A stretch of DNA of 47,108 nt from Caryophanales bacterium UBA3375 (GTDB lineage: Bacteria > Bacillota_I > Bacilli_A > UBA3375): the NCBI GenBank assembly GCA_002359095.1, contig DEQD01000022.1, forward strand, positions 1-47,108, in the 5' to 3' direction. Below are positions 15,822-25,096 of this stretch, piece after piece (positions within the stretch are counted from its first letter, which is position 1; each line of letters starts with the position of its first letter). Under the pieces are notes generated by a model. That model searched no databases. It saw only the letters and a program-made list of their open reading frames with translations, and was not told where the DNA came from. A program made the position numbers and the translations under genes.

Positions 15822-17254
15822 TGAAAAGTGCTAAACAAATTTTTTCAAACAAAGTAACGCGTAATGCAATTTTCTTTACAGTATTTATTTTATTTATTTA
15901 CCGTATTGGTGCTAATATTGTAACACCAGGAGTTAATAATTCAATTTATAGTGGTGCTAGTATTGATAGTCTTACTAGTGGAGTATCAACATTATTTGAT
16001 TTTTTTGGTGGGGGTAGCTTATCACAAATGGGATTATTTGCCTTAGGGGTAAGCCCTTACATCTCGGCATCAGTAATGATTCAATTATTAGAATCAGACT
16101 TAGTGCCAGCAATGAGTGAATGGAAACACCAAGGGGTTGATGGTGAAACTAAAAGAAGTAAATGGACTAAAATCTTAACAATCACTCTAGCATTTGTGCA
16201 AGGATTAGGGATTTTAATTGGTTCTTATATTTCAAGTGGTTATGCTATTGTATCTGATCCTAGTGTGTTAGGTTATTTAGAAGTAACTATCTTACTTACA
16301 GCAGGTTGTGCAATTGTTGTATGGCTAGCTGATCGCATTACTGAATTAGGAGTAGGTAATGGTTTATCAGTAATCATTACAGCTGGGATTTTATCACAAG
16401 TACCAGTGCAAATTACTTCAATTCGTTCAATGTTTACTAGTTATTTTACTGAAGGTAGTATTCCAAGTTTTATGAGTGATCCTGCAGGATGGTTTAATGG
16501 AATGTGGACAACTATTAAAGGAAATGTTGATTTACAACATGACATCTATTTATGGGGAGCAATCTTAATTTTATTTATTGTTTTAGTAATAGTAATTATT
16601 TACTATACATTAGCTGAACGTAGAATTCCAATTAACTACGTTAGAGGGCAAAATACTTCAGTTAAGAAAAACAGTTATTTACCAATTAAGTTAAACCCAG
16701 CGGGAGTTATTCCAATAATCTTTGTACAACCATTCTTAATTATTGTTGGTATTGTATTAGGTTATGCATTTAACAATATTCCATTCTTTAATGGAAATGG
16801 ACACGGTCAAATTGAGCAATTTTTACTAGCACTTACAGGGAACTTCCCTACTAGTGATAGTCCATACTACCTTGGATTCTCAATTGCTTATATTGTAATG
16901 TATGGATTCTTAATTATTGGATTTACAATGATTTATTCTTCAATTCAAATGAATCCAGAAGAAATGACTAAGAACTTAGCTAATCAACAAGCTTACATTG
17001 TAAATACAAGACCAGGTGATGATACATTTGAATATTTAAACAATACTTTAAAACGTACATCATTATGGGGTGGAATTATTCTATTTATTATTGCAGTAAT
17101 TCCGGTTGTACTTAACCAATTCTTACAAGTTAATGTTAACCTTTCGTTAATCGGTACAGGGTTAATTATTAATGTTGGGGTTATTGTTCAAGTATACCAA
17201 TCATTACTTAACCGTAGTGAAAAACAAAAATATCGTGCTATTGTAGGAGAATAA
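15821..17254 (+). CDS. secY: protein translocase subunit SecY
   Basis: Core channel of the Sec translocon in the cytoplasmic membrane. The 477-residue protein has the ~10 expected hydrophobic helices, the plug-region sequence LFDFFGGGSLSQMGLFALGVSPYI, the lateral-gate helix ELGVGNGLSVIITAGI and the cytoplasmic loop YTLAERRIPINYVRG involved in SecA and ribosome binding. The length exceeds the ~430 of Bacillus. Part of the excess lies in external loops such as the stretch near 225-240 (FTEGSIPSFMSDPAGWF). It overlaps rplO and adk by 1 nt each. Confidence 0.98.
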   Translation: MKSAKQIFSNKVTRNAIFFTVFILFIYRIGANIVTPGVNNSIYSGASIDSLTSGVSTLFDFFGGGSLSQMGLFALGVSPYISASVMIQLLESDLVPAMSEWKHQGVDGETKRSKWTKILTITLAFVQGLGILIGSYISSGYAIVSDPSVLGYLEVTILLTAGCAIVVWLADRITELGVGNGLSVIITAGILSQVPVQITSIRSMFTSYFTEGSIPSFMSDPAGWFNGMWTTIKGNVDLQHDIYLWGAILILFIVLVIVIIYYTLAERRIPINYVRGQNTSVKKNSYLPIKLNPAGVIPIIFVQPFLIIVGIVLGYAFNNIPFFNGNGHGQIEQFLLALTGNFPTSDSPYYLGFSIAYIVMYGFLIIGFTMIYSSIQMNPEEMTKNLANQQAYIVNTRPGDDTFEYLNNTLKRTSLWGGIILFIIAVIPVVLNQFLQVNVNLSLIGTGLIINVGVIVQVYQSLLNRSEKQKYRAIVGE

Positions 17255-17901
17255 TGAATTTAATTATTATGGGGCTTCCAGGTAGTGGTAAAGGAACTCA
17301 ATCTGATTTTATTGTTGATAAATACCAAGTTAAACATTTATCAACAGGAAATCTGTTTCGTCAAGAGATTGCTAGTGGAAGTGAATTAGGTTTAGAGTTA
17401 AAATCATATATGGATAAAGGTGAACTTGTTCCAGATGAATTAACGATTAGATTACTAAAAGAAGAGATTAGTAAAAGTGAATATAATAATGGATTTTTAT
17501 TAGATGGTTTTCCTAGAACGTTAGTTCAAGCACAAGCACTTAGCGAGATGCTAAATGCTATAAACAAACAAATCGATCATGTGGTTTATCTAGATTTAGA
17601 TGAGAAAGTGATTATACAACGTTTAACTGGGCGTTTATTTTGTCCAACATGTCAAAAAACGTATCATAAAACACTAAATGCTCCAAAAACTGAAGGAGTT
17701 TGTGATGATGATCAAACACCATTAATGGTACGAGATGATGATCAACCGGATAAAGTGCGTAATCGATTAGACATTGCTAATAAAGAAATGAAATCAATGT
17801 TAGATTATTATCAAACTCAAGGTAATTTAGATGTACTAGAAATACTAGAGAGTGATAATCCACAAGCTGTGTTTAAAAAAATTTGTGAGGTGTTAGGTTA
17901 A
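17254..17901 (+). CDS. adk: adenylate kinase, zinc-lid form
   Basis: Interconverts AMP + ATP and 2 ADP in the cytoplasm. The 215-residue long-lid enzyme has the P-loop GLPGSGKGT (7-15), DGFPRT (84-89) and a LID with Cys130, Cys133, Cys150 and Asp153, exactly the Cys3Asp zinc site known from Bacillus enzymes. GTAGGAG precedes the ATG. The secY stop overlaps the start and map begins immediately after the stop. Confidence 0.98.
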   Translation: MNLIIMGLPGSGKGTQSDFIVDKYQVKHLSTGNLFRQEIASGSELGLELKSYMDKGELVPDELTIRLLKEEISKSEYNNGFLLDGFPRTLVQAQALSEMLNAINKQIDHVVYLDLDEKVIIQRLTGRLFCPTCQKTYHKTLNAPKTEGVCDDDQTPLMVRDDDQPDKVRNRLDIANKEMKSMLDYYQTQGNLDVLEILESDNPQAVFKKICEVLG

Positions 17902-18657
17902 ATGATCAGTGTTAAATCTCCACGTGAAATCGAAATTATGAAAGAAGCTGGGTTAATTGTTGGTGAATGCCATGATTTAATCCGTGCTAACTTAAAACCA
18001 GGGATGAGTAGTCAAGATGTAAATGACTTAGTTGAAGCTCACATTCTATCACGTGGAGCAACACCAGAGTTTAAAGGTTATAATGGATTTCCAGCGGCGT
18101 CATGTTGTAGTGTGAATGATGTGGTGGTGCATGGATTTCCTAATAATACACCACTAGAAGTTGGCGACATTATCAGTGTCGATATAGGGGCACGATTCAA
18201 TGGTTATGTTGGTGATAGTGCGTGGACTTATAAAGTTGGTGAGTTTGAAGATCAAGATATCGATCGCTTACTTACGGGAACTAAAGAAGCACTAGAAGCA
18301 GGGCTTAGCCAAGTAAGAGATGGAGTACATCTATCTGATGTATCTCATGCAATTGAAGAAGTAGCAAAAAAATATAATTTAGGAATTGTAAGAAATTTTG
18401 CTGGTCATGGAGTAGGAGCTCGACTTCATGAAGAACCAGAGATTCTAAATTATGGTAAGCCGGGTCGTGGTCCTATATTAAAAGCAGGAATGACACTAGC
18501 AATTGAGCCAATGTTAAATCTAGGTGTTGATGATGTTTATGTTGAAGCCGATGGATGGACAACAAGAACAGCTGATCATAAACCAGCAGCCCACTTTGAA
18601 CACACAGTGGTCGTAACTAAAGATGGTTATGAAATCTTAACAAAACAAAATAATTAG
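17902..18657 (+). CDS. map: methionine aminopeptidase, type I
   Basis: Removes N-terminal Met from new proteins. The 251-residue single-domain enzyme contains the substrate His77 and metal ligands Asp94, Asp105, His169, Glu202 and Glu233, within VDIGARFNGYVGDSAW, GHGVG and IEPM motifs. It starts directly after adk with GAGGTG as ribosome binding site. It sits in the standard Bacillus-like order adk-map-infA. Confidence 0.98.
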   Translation: MISVKSPREIEIMKEAGLIVGECHDLIRANLKPGMSSQDVNDLVEAHILSRGATPEFKGYNGFPAASCCSVNDVVVHGFPNNTPLEVGDIISVDIGARFNGYVGDSAWTYKVGEFEDQDIDRLLTGTKEALEAGLSQVRDGVHLSDVSHAIEEVAKKYNLGIVRNFAGHGVGARLHEEPEILNYGKPGRGPILKAGMTLAIEPMLNLGVDDVYVEADGWTTRTADHKPAAHFEHTVVVTKDGYEILTKQNN

Positions 18658-18670
18658 GAGGAAATCCTTA

Positions 18671-18886
18671 ATGAAGCAAGAAGGAATTGAAGCAGAAGCA
18701 ACGGTATTAGAAGTTTTACCTAACACTAAGTTTCGTGTAAAACTTGATAATGGTATTGAAATAATTGCTTATATTTCAGGAAAGATTAGAAAGAATTATA
18801 TTCGAATCATTCCTGGTGATCGTGTGTTAGTTGAATTAAGTCCATATGACTTAACACAAGGTCGTATTACATACCGTTTTAAATAG
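18671..18886 (+). CDS. infA: translation initiation factor IF-1
   Basis: S1-type OB-fold factor that binds the 30S A site during initiation. The 71 residues show GIEAEATVLEVLPNTKFRVKL and the C-terminal SPYDLTQGRITYRFK, both diagnostic. AGGAGG lies 9 nt before the ATG. Confidence 0.98.
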   Translation: MKQEGIEAEATVLEVLPNTKFRVKLDNGIEIIAYISGKIRKNYIRIIPGDRVLVELSPYDLTQGRITYRFK

Positions 18887-18894
18887 GAGGAAAG

Positions 18895-19008
18895 ATGAAA
18901 GTAAGAGCATCAGTAAAACCAATTTGTGAAAAATGTAAAGTAATTAAAAGAAAAGGTGTAGTTAGAGTTATCTGTGATAATCCTAAACACAAACAAAGAC
19001 AAGGTTAA
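18895..19008 (+). CDS. rpmJ: 50S ribosomal protein L36 (bL36), zinc form
   Basis: A 37-residue protein starting MKVRASVKPICEKCK. Cys11, Cys14, Cys27 and His32 form the zinc site (CEKC...C-x4-H), the C+ form of L36. AGGAGG lies immediately upstream of the ATG. The gap between infA and rpsM matches this gene's universal position. Confidence 0.98.
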   Translation: MKVRASVKPICEKCKVIKRKGVVRVICDNPKHKQRQG

Positions 19009-19027
19009 TTAGAGAGGAGAGGTATTT

Positions 19028-19393
19028 ATGGCTCGTATAGCAGGTATAGATATTCCAAGTGATAAACGTGTAGTTATTTCATTAACTTACATTTATGGAA
19101 TTGGTAAAAGTAAAGCTCAAGAAATTTTAAAAAGAGCAGGTGTTAGTGAAGATATTCGTGTTAAAGATTTAAGTGAAGAACAAATCAACGATATCCGTAA
19201 AGCCATGGAAGGTGAAAAAGTAGAAGGTGATTTACGTCGTGAAGTTCAATTAAACATTAAACGTTTAATGGAAATTGCAAGTTACCGTGGTATTCGTCAC
19301 CGTCGTGGTTTACCAGTAAGAGGTCAAAAAACGAAAAATAATTCTCGTACAAGAAAAGGTCCAAGAAAAACAATGGCTAATAAGAAAAAATAA
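19028..19393 (+). CDS. rpsM: 30S ribosomal protein S13 (uS13)
   Basis: Head protein that contacts the large subunit and tRNA. The 121 residues show MARIAGIDIPSDKRVVISLTY at the start (first 20: MARIAGIDIPSDKRVVISLT), YGIGKSKAQEIL, the helix-turn-helix-like middle, and SYRGIRHRRGLPVRGQ followed by a basic C-terminal tail. AGAGGAGAGG precedes the ATG. Confidence 0.98.
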   Translation: MARIAGIDIPSDKRVVISLTYIYGIGKSKAQEILKRAGVSEDIRVKDLSEEQINDIRKAMEGEKVEGDLRREVQLNIKRLMEIASYRGIRHRRGLPVRGQKTKNNSRTRKGPRKTMANKKK

Positions 19394-19409
19394 TTAAGAA
19401 AGGAGTATT

Positions 19410-19790
19410 ATGGCAGTTAAAAAAACTAAAAGAAAAGCAAAAAAACACGTTGAAAGTGGAGTATGTCACATTCATTCAAACTGGAATAACACAATTATTA
19501 ATATTACAGATTTAGATGGTAATACTCTAGCTTGGTCAAGTGCTGGATGTGCTGGATTTAAAGGTGGAAAAAAATCAACACCATTTGCCGCTCAACAAGC
19601 AGCTAATAAAGTTATTGAAAGTATGAATGCAATGGGGATGAAAAAAGTTCGTGTTGAAACAAAAGGTTCAGGTCCAGGTCGTGATACTACTATCAAGACT
19701 ATTAAAGGTGCAGGAATTGAAGTTACTTCAATCTTAAATAAAACGCCAATTCCACACAATGGATGTCGTCCACCAAAAGGTAAATTCTAA
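19410..19790 (+). CDS. rpsK: 30S ribosomal protein S11 (uS11)
   Basis: Platform protein near the E site and the mRNA exit. The 126 residues contain HIHSNWNNTIINITD, WSSAGCAGFKGGKKSTPFAA and the conserved C-terminus ITSILNKT-type segment (here VTSILNKTPIPHNGCRPPK). AAAGGAG precedes the ATG. Confidence 0.98.
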   Translation: MAVKKTKRKAKKHVESGVCHIHSNWNNTIINITDLDGNTLAWSSAGCAGFKGGKKSTPFAAQQAANKVIESMNAMGMKKVRVETKGSGPGRDTTIKTIKGAGIEVTSILNKTPIPHNGCRPPKGKF

Positions 19791-19807
19791 TAATATGGAG
19801 GATAAAA

Positions 19808-20779
19808 ATGAACTATACTTATGATTTTGATCTAGCATACCCAACAGTGACTAGATTAATTGAAGGGGATGAAGCAAGCTATAAACAAAGTTTTGAAATT
19901 CGTCCGCTAGAAAATGGTTTTGGGATTACAGTAGGTAATGCATTACGTCGTATTGCTTTATCAACACTTCCAGGTGGTGCTATCACTAAAATTCAAATTA
20001 AAGGTGTAAGTCATGAATTTGATGTGTTAGACACTATAGTAGAAGATATTACTAGTGTAGTTTTAGCAGTAAAAGAATTAAAAGTTAAAATTGATCAACA
20101 AAATGAAGATTTTACTTTAGTTCTTGAAGGGAATAAAAAAGGAGAATTATTAGCAAGTGACATTGTATGTCCTGCAGGTGTAGAAATTATTAATAAAGAT
20201 TTAAAAATTGCTACATTAGCTAAAGATGAACCTTTTTATATGGAACTTACTGCTCGTAAAGGGATTGGTTATAAATTAGCTAACGAAAACCGTGGTAAAG
20301 ATAAACGTGCTAACATTATTTATGTAGATAGTATTTATACACCGGTTAAAGTATTCTCTTACCGTGTTGAAGATACTCGTGTTGGAGATATTACTAATTA
20401 TGACCGTCTAATTATTGATATAGAAACAAATGGAACAATTACACCAGAAGAAGCATTATCATATTCAGCTCACATTATGAAAGAGCATATGTGCTTACTT
20501 GAAAATATTGAAGATTCAATTGAAAAATCTCGTGTATTTATTGATGCAATGAATGCAAGCAACAATGATATTGTTGAAGAAGAAGATGAATTAAATGCAA
20601 TTGAAACACTGGATATTTCAAATCGTGCATACAATGGTTTAAAAAATGCAGGAATCAATACAATTGAAGATTTATGTAAACGTACTAAAAAAGAAATTGC
20701 AGCCATTGATAACATTGGGGCAAAAACTGTAGATGAAATTCAAAAACAACTACAAGAATTAGGATATGTATTAAAATAA
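19808..20779 (+). CDS. rpoA: RNA polymerase subunit alpha
   Basis: Assembly platform of RNA polymerase. The 323 residues comprise the N-terminal dimerisation domain (with FGITVGNALRRIALSTLPG) and the C-terminal DNA-binding domain (about 255-323), whose helix-hairpin-helix part is seen as NAGINTIEDLCKRTKKEIAAI and NIGAKTVDEI. An acidic linker (VEEEDELNAIE) joins them. TGGAGG precedes the ATG. Confidence 0.98.
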   Translation: MNYTYDFDLAYPTVTRLIEGDEASYKQSFEIRPLENGFGITVGNALRRIALSTLPGGAITKIQIKGVSHEFDVLDTIVEDITSVVLAVKELKVKIDQQNEDFTLVLEGNKKGELLASDIVCPAGVEIINKDLKIATLAKDEPFYMELTARKGIGYKLANENRGKDKRANIIYVDSIYTPVKVFSYRVEDTRVGDITNYDRLIIDIETNGTITPEEALSYSAHIMKEHMCLLENIEDSIEKSRVFIDAMNASNNDIVEEEDELNAIETLDISNRAYNGLKNAGINTIEDLCKRTKKEIAAIDNIGAKTVDEIQKQLQELGYVLK

Positions 20780-20788
20780 GGGGGATAG

Positions 20789-21202
20789 ATGTTTAAGTCT
20801 AAAGGTTACCGTAAATTAGGTCGTACTTCTGATCACCGTAAAGCGATGCTTAGAAACTTAACTACTGAGTTATTTATGAATGGTAGAATTGAAACTACTG
20901 TACAGAAAGCTAAAGAAGTACGTAAGTATGCTGAAAAAACAATTACTTTAGCAAAAAATAATTGTGATCGTCCTAACCGTAAACACTACGTACAAGGAAG
21001 ATTACAACCAGTTCGTGAACAAGAGTTTAATGAACAAACAGATAAATATGAAGCAACAGGTCGTTCTGTGTTTGCTGTATTATTTGATGATTTAGTTCCA
21101 CAATACAAAGAACGTAATGGTGGATACACAAGAATTATTAAAACTGGAACTCGTCGTGGAGATAACGCTGAGATGGCAGTTTTAGAATTAGTTACAGAAT
21201 AA
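20789..21202 (+). CDS. rplQ: 50S ribosomal protein L17 (bL17)
   Basis: Protein near the tunnel exit and the last gene of the superoperon. The N-terminus is the family signature KLGRTSDHRKAMLRNLTTEL, and the C-terminus RNGGYTRIIKTGTRRGDNAEMA is also typical. At 137 residues it carries a modest insertion in the middle (about 75-92) compared with the ~120-residue Bacillus protein. A strong terminator begins at its stop. Confidence 0.97.
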   Translation: MFKSKGYRKLGRTSDHRKAMLRNLTTELFMNGRIETTVQKAKEVRKYAEKTITLAKNNCDRPNRKHYVQGRLQPVREQEFNEQTDKYEATGRSVFAVLFDDLVPQYKERNGGYTRIIKTGTRRGDNAEMAVLELVTE

Positions 21203-21232
21203 ACAAATAATCATTTTGATTATTTGTTTTGT
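21201..21232 (+). terminator. intrinsic terminator of the ribosomal superoperon
   Basis: Perfect 11-base arms ACAAATAATCA (21203-21213) / TGATTATTTGT (21217-21227) flank a TTT loop and are followed by TTTGTT. It ends the ~14.5-kb unit after rplQ. Confidence 0.87.
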
Positions 21233-21253
21233 TATATTTAAGTAGGAGTTAAA

Positions 21254-23356
21254 TTGGAAACACATAATTTAAAAGTGGGTAATGGTGAAATTGGGGTAGT
21301 GTTAAATAAGTTTGCAAAGCAAGCAGATAGCGCTTTAATGATTAATTATAATGACACACATGTTTTAGTTACTGCGGTAAGTAAAGAAGCTAAAGATGAT
21401 GTGGATTTTTTTCCATTAGTAATTAATTTTGAAGAAAAATTATATGCTAGTGGAAAAATTCCAGGAAACTACCAACGTCGTGAATCACGACCAAGCACCC
21501 AAGCAACATTGTCTGCTCGTTTAATTGATCGTCCAATTCGTCCGTTATTTCCTGAAGGTTATGTTGATGAAGTGCAAGTAGTTTGTAGTGTTATGAGTTA
21601 TGATGAAAACTACGAACCAGATATCTTAGCCATTACAGGTGCTAGTTTAGCACTTAATTTAGCTCCAACTATTCCATTTACAACACCAGTTGCTGGTGTT
21701 TGTGTTGGAATGATTGATAATCAATTTATTATCAATCCAACACAATCACAAAAAGAAGAGAGTAAATTGGAATTAAAAATGGCTGGGACAAAAGAAGCAA
21801 TAACTATGGTTGAATCACAAAGTGAAGAATTAGATGAAAAAACTATGGTTGAAGCTTTAATGTTTGGTCATGAAGAAATTAAAAGAATAATTGCTTGGCA
21901 AGAAGAGGTGATTGCATCACAAAATGTAGAGAAACAAGAATTTGTTTATACACCAAAAGAAAGTCTAGTCTACATTACTAATGAAGTTAGAAATAACTTT
22001 AGTCAAGCAATTAGAGATGCTTTACAAACTAAAGAAAAGCAAGTGCGAAATCAAGCTCTAGATGAAGTGAAAGAAAAAATTAGTAGCACATATGAAAGTA
22101 TGATGGATAGCTATGAGATTGATGAAAACGAATATGCGAAGTTAGTTAATACTGCATTTTGTGAAATAGAAAAAGATGTCTTTAGAAGATTAATTATCGA
22201 TGACAAATATCGAGTTGACGGAAGAGATACTACAGAAATCAGACCACTAAGTAGTGAGATTGATTTACTTCCAAGAACACATGGTTCTAGTTTATTTACT
22301 CGTGGAGAAACACAAAGTTTAGCAACTGTTACACTAGGTGTTAAAAGCGATGAACAAACATTTGATGGTTTAGAACCATATACAGAAAAACCATTTATGC
22401 TTCATTATAACTTTCCCCCATATTCTGTTGGAGAGACGGGAAGAATGGGAGCTCCTGGAAGAAGAGAAATTGGTCATGGGCATTTAGGTGAAATGGCTCT
22501 AGAACAAGTAGTACCTGATCGTAGTAAGTTTCCCTATACTATTCGTGTGGTTAGTGAAATTCTAGAAAGTAACGGTTCTAGTTCACAAGCAACCATTTGT
22601 GCTGGAAGTTTAGCTTTAATGGCCGCCGGAGTTCCAATTAAAGAACATGTTGCCGGAATTGCGATGGGACTTATAAAGGATGATGCGGGATTTACAATCC
22701 TAACAGATATCCAAGGTTTAGAAGATCACTTAGGTGATATGGACTTTAAAGTAGCAGGGACAACTAAAGGTATTTGTAGTATTCAAATGGATATTAAGAT
22801 TGATGGAATTAATAAGGATATTCTAACACAAGCTTTAGAACAAGCTCGTGTTGCTCGTTTAGAAATCATCGATCACATGAATACGATTATTGATAAACCA
22901 CGAGAAAATCTATCAGTTTATGCTCCAAAAACTAAATCATTAACAATCCCAGTAGAAAAAATTAAAGATGTTATTGGTAAAGGTGGAGAAACAATCAATA
23001 AGATTATTGATGCTACTGATGTTAAGATTGATATTGAAGAAGATGGACAAGTATTTATCTATGGAGTAGATCAAGAGAAAATAGATTTAGCATATTTAAT
23101 GATTGAAAAGATTGTTAAAGAGTATAAAGTAGGAGAACAATATTTAGCTAAAGTAATTAGAATTGAAAAATATGGGGCTTTTGTTAAATTTGAAGATCAA
23201 GAAGCGTTATTACATATTTCATTAATTAGTGATAAACGTATTGATAAAGTTGAAGATGAGCTTAGTTTAAATCAAGAAATCGTAGTAGAGATAACTGAAA
23301 TTGATGATAAAAAACGGATTAAGGTTAAATTAATTAAGAAAGTAGATGGGGAGTAA
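21254..23356 (+). CDS. pnp: polyribonucleotide nucleotidyltransferase (PNPase), TTG start
   Basis: Phosphorolytic 3'-5' exoribonuclease of RNA turnover. The 700 residues have two RNase PH domains with a helical linker (first GNYQRRESRPS; second TRGETQSLATVTLG and GEMALEQV), a KH domain (VIGKGGETINKIIDATDV at about 575-592) and a C-terminal S1 domain (about 625-697, YGAFVKFEDQEALLHIS). The start is TTG at 21254, downstream of TAGGAG; no ATG lies in a suitable place. It is the first gene of an operon extending to metK. Confidence 0.97.
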   Translation: METHNLKVGNGEIGVVLNKFAKQADSALMINYNDTHVLVTAVSKEAKDDVDFFPLVINFEEKLYASGKIPGNYQRRESRPSTQATLSARLIDRPIRPLFPEGYVDEVQVVCSVMSYDENYEPDILAITGASLALNLAPTIPFTTPVAGVCVGMIDNQFIINPTQSQKEESKLELKMAGTKEAITMVESQSEELDEKTMVEALMFGHEEIKRIIAWQEEVIASQNVEKQEFVYTPKESLVYITNEVRNNFSQAIRDALQTKEKQVRNQALDEVKEKISSTYESMMDSYEIDENEYAKLVNTAFCEIEKDVFRRLIIDDKYRVDGRDTTEIRPLSSEIDLLPRTHGSSLFTRGETQSLATVTLGVKSDEQTFDGLEPYTEKPFMLHYNFPPYSVGETGRMGAPGRREIGHGHLGEMALEQVVPDRSKFPYTIRVVSEILESNGSSSQATICAGSLALMAAGVPIKEHVAGIAMGLIKDDAGFTILTDIQGLEDHLGDMDFKVAGTTKGICSIQMDIKIDGINKDILTQALEQARVARLEIIDHMNTIIDKPRENLSVYAPKTKSLTIPVEKIKDVIGKGGETINKIIDATDVKIDIEEDGQVFIYGVDQEKIDLAYLMIEKIVKEYKVGEQYLAKVIRIEKYGAFVKFEDQEALLHISLISDKRIDKVEDELSLNQEIVVEITEIDDKKRIKVKLIKKVDGE

Positions 23357-23358
23357 TT

Positions 23359-24042
23359 ATGGAATATGCTGTAATTGGATTAGGACGTTTTGGATTATCA
23401 CTTGCTTATAATCTACAACAAGCTGGTCATGATGTTGTAGCAATTGATATTGATCAACAAACATGTGATCAAGCAGCAGAGATTTTAGATAACGTGCTTC
23501 GTTTAGATGCAAGTGATCCAAAAGCTATTAAAGAGATTGATATTAATCGTTTTGATCGCGTAATTGTAGGTATTGGTCAAGATGCAATGACTGCTAGTTT
23601 TCTTACATGTTTAACTTTGATTGAATGTGGAGTGCAAAACATTATTGCTAAAGCAAGCACAGATGAACACAAAAAAATTTTAAAACGTATAGGTGTAAGT
23701 GAAGTAGTAATGCCAGAAATGGATATGGGTAGAAAAGTTGCTAAACGTTTAAGTCGTAATTTTGATTTAGATTGTTTTGAATTCGGTGATGGTGTAAGAG
23801 CAGATACAGTAATAGTTACTGATGAAATGGCAAACGTAGTTAGTCGTAGCATTGATAAAATTAATTTACGGAAAAACTTTAATATTAACATTATAGCAAT
23901 TAAACGTAAAGATAATGTTATTGTTCCAGATGGGAGTACAGAGGTTTTAGTAGGAGATAAAATACTAGTAGTAGGGGAGGAATCTAATCTAGATTTATTT
24001 GAATCTAAGTTAGTTAAGGTGAAAAAACATGGATTGTTTTAA
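23359..24042 (+). CDS. ktrA: potassium uptake regulatory subunit KtrA/TrkA (RCK protein)
   Basis: Cytoplasmic gating ring subunit of Ktr/Trk potassium channels. The 227 residues hold an N-terminal Rossmann RCK domain with GLGRFG (7-12) and the acidic residue after the second strand (VVAIDID), then a TrkA-C domain (about 140-222, ending VLVGDKILVVGEES). No membrane partner (KtrB/TrkH) is in the window. It lies 2 nt after pnp and overlaps the next gene by 14 nt, so it is co-translated with unrelated housekeeping genes. Confidence 0.92.
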   Translation: MEYAVIGLGRFGLSLAYNLQQAGHDVVAIDIDQQTCDQAAEILDNVLRLDASDPKAIKEIDINRFDRVIVGIGQDAMTASFLTCLTLIECGVQNIIAKASTDEHKKILKRIGVSEVVMPEMDMGRKVAKRLSRNFDLDCFEFGDGVRADTVIVTDEMANVVSRSIDKINLRKNFNINIIAIKRKDNVIVPDGSTEVLVGDKILVVGEESNLDLFESKLVKVKKHGLF

Positions 24043-25096
24043 ATTATTAGAAACAAATCAAGTAGATTGTTTTATTTTACATAACGAGTTTGATAAAAGA
24101 TATTTAACTAACTTTAGTGGTTCTAGTTGTCAAGTAATTATTAAAAAAGATGGAATTCACTTTGTTACTGATGGAAGATATAAAACACAAATTAAAGTAG
24201 AAATTTCAGATGATATTAAGACATATATTGTTAAACAAGGTAAGGGTTATAAAGAAATTCTTAATGAGTTGTTTAATGATGTTAAAGTAGTTGGTGTTGA
24301 TAATACCATTAGTGTTGAAGAATTAACCAGCTTAGAAAATAATCATCCCCAAGTAACGTTTAAAGCAATGAATAGTTTTATCACACCAATGCGTATGTAC
24401 AAAACAGATAAAGAAGTAGAACTTATTAAAGAATCTATTAAAGTTAGTGAAAAAACATTTGACCAAATTATTGATTTTATTAAACCGGGAATGAGCGAGA
24501 GACAAGTAAGAGCACAATTAGAAAGTTTACAACTTTTAAATGGTGCTGATGATTATTCTTTTGATTCAATCATTGCTAGTGGGGAAAATAGTGCAAAACC
24601 ACATGCATCATTCTCTGATCGTATTATTAATGAAGGAGATATCTTAACTATAGATTTTGGTTGTATTAAGAATGGTTATTGTTCAGATATAACAAGAACA
24701 TTTTTTGTTGGAGAACCTAGTAATCTAGAGTTAGTACGTATGCATGATTTAGTACGTGAATGTATGGAATTACAAATTAGTCATATTAAACCAGGGGTGG
24801 TTTGTAAAGAGATTGATGCTATTGGTCGCGAATTCTTTAAAAAACATGATGTTGAACAATACTTTATTCATGCAACAGGTCATGGTTTAGGGATGGAAGT
24901 TCATGAAAGTCCATACCTTAATCAAGCATGCGACATTTTATTAGAACCTGGAATGATTATAACTATAGAACCAGGGTTATATGTTGAAGGTCTTGGTGGA
25001 ATTAGAATAGAACAAGATGTATTAGTAACTAAAGAAGGACATGAAGTATTAACTAGTTTAGATAATAGTTATAATATTTATAATGAAAGGAAATAA
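24029..25096 (+). CDS. Xaa-Pro aminopeptidase/dipeptidase, M24 family
   Basis: Cytoplasmic metallopeptidase, probably cleaving X-Pro bonds. The 355 residues have a creatinase-type N-terminal domain (about 1-122) and a pita-bread catalytic domain with metal ligands Asp209, Asp220, His285, Glu314 and Glu328 in the motifs TIDFG, SDITRTF, HATGHGLG, EPG and IEQD. The length fits the short PepP/YqhT-type enzymes of Firmicutes. AAGGTG precedes the ATG, which lies inside ktrA. The stop overlaps the murA start by 1 nt. Confidence 0.93.
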   Translation: MDCFKLLETNQVDCFILHNEFDKRYLTNFSGSSCQVIIKKDGIHFVTDGRYKTQIKVEISDDIKTYIVKQGKGYKEILNELFNDVKVVGVDNTISVEELTSLENNHPQVTFKAMNSFITPMRMYKTDKEVELIKESIKVSEKTFDQIIDFIKPGMSERQVRAQLESLQLLNGADDYSFDSIIASGENSAKPHASFSDRIINEGDILTIDFGCIKNGYCSDITRTFFVGEPSNLELVRMHDLVRECMELQISHIKPGVVCKEIDAIGREFFKKHDVEQYFIHATGHGLGMEVHESPYLNQACDILLEPGMIITIEPGLYVEGLGGIRIEQDVLVTKEGHEVLTSLDNSYNIYNERK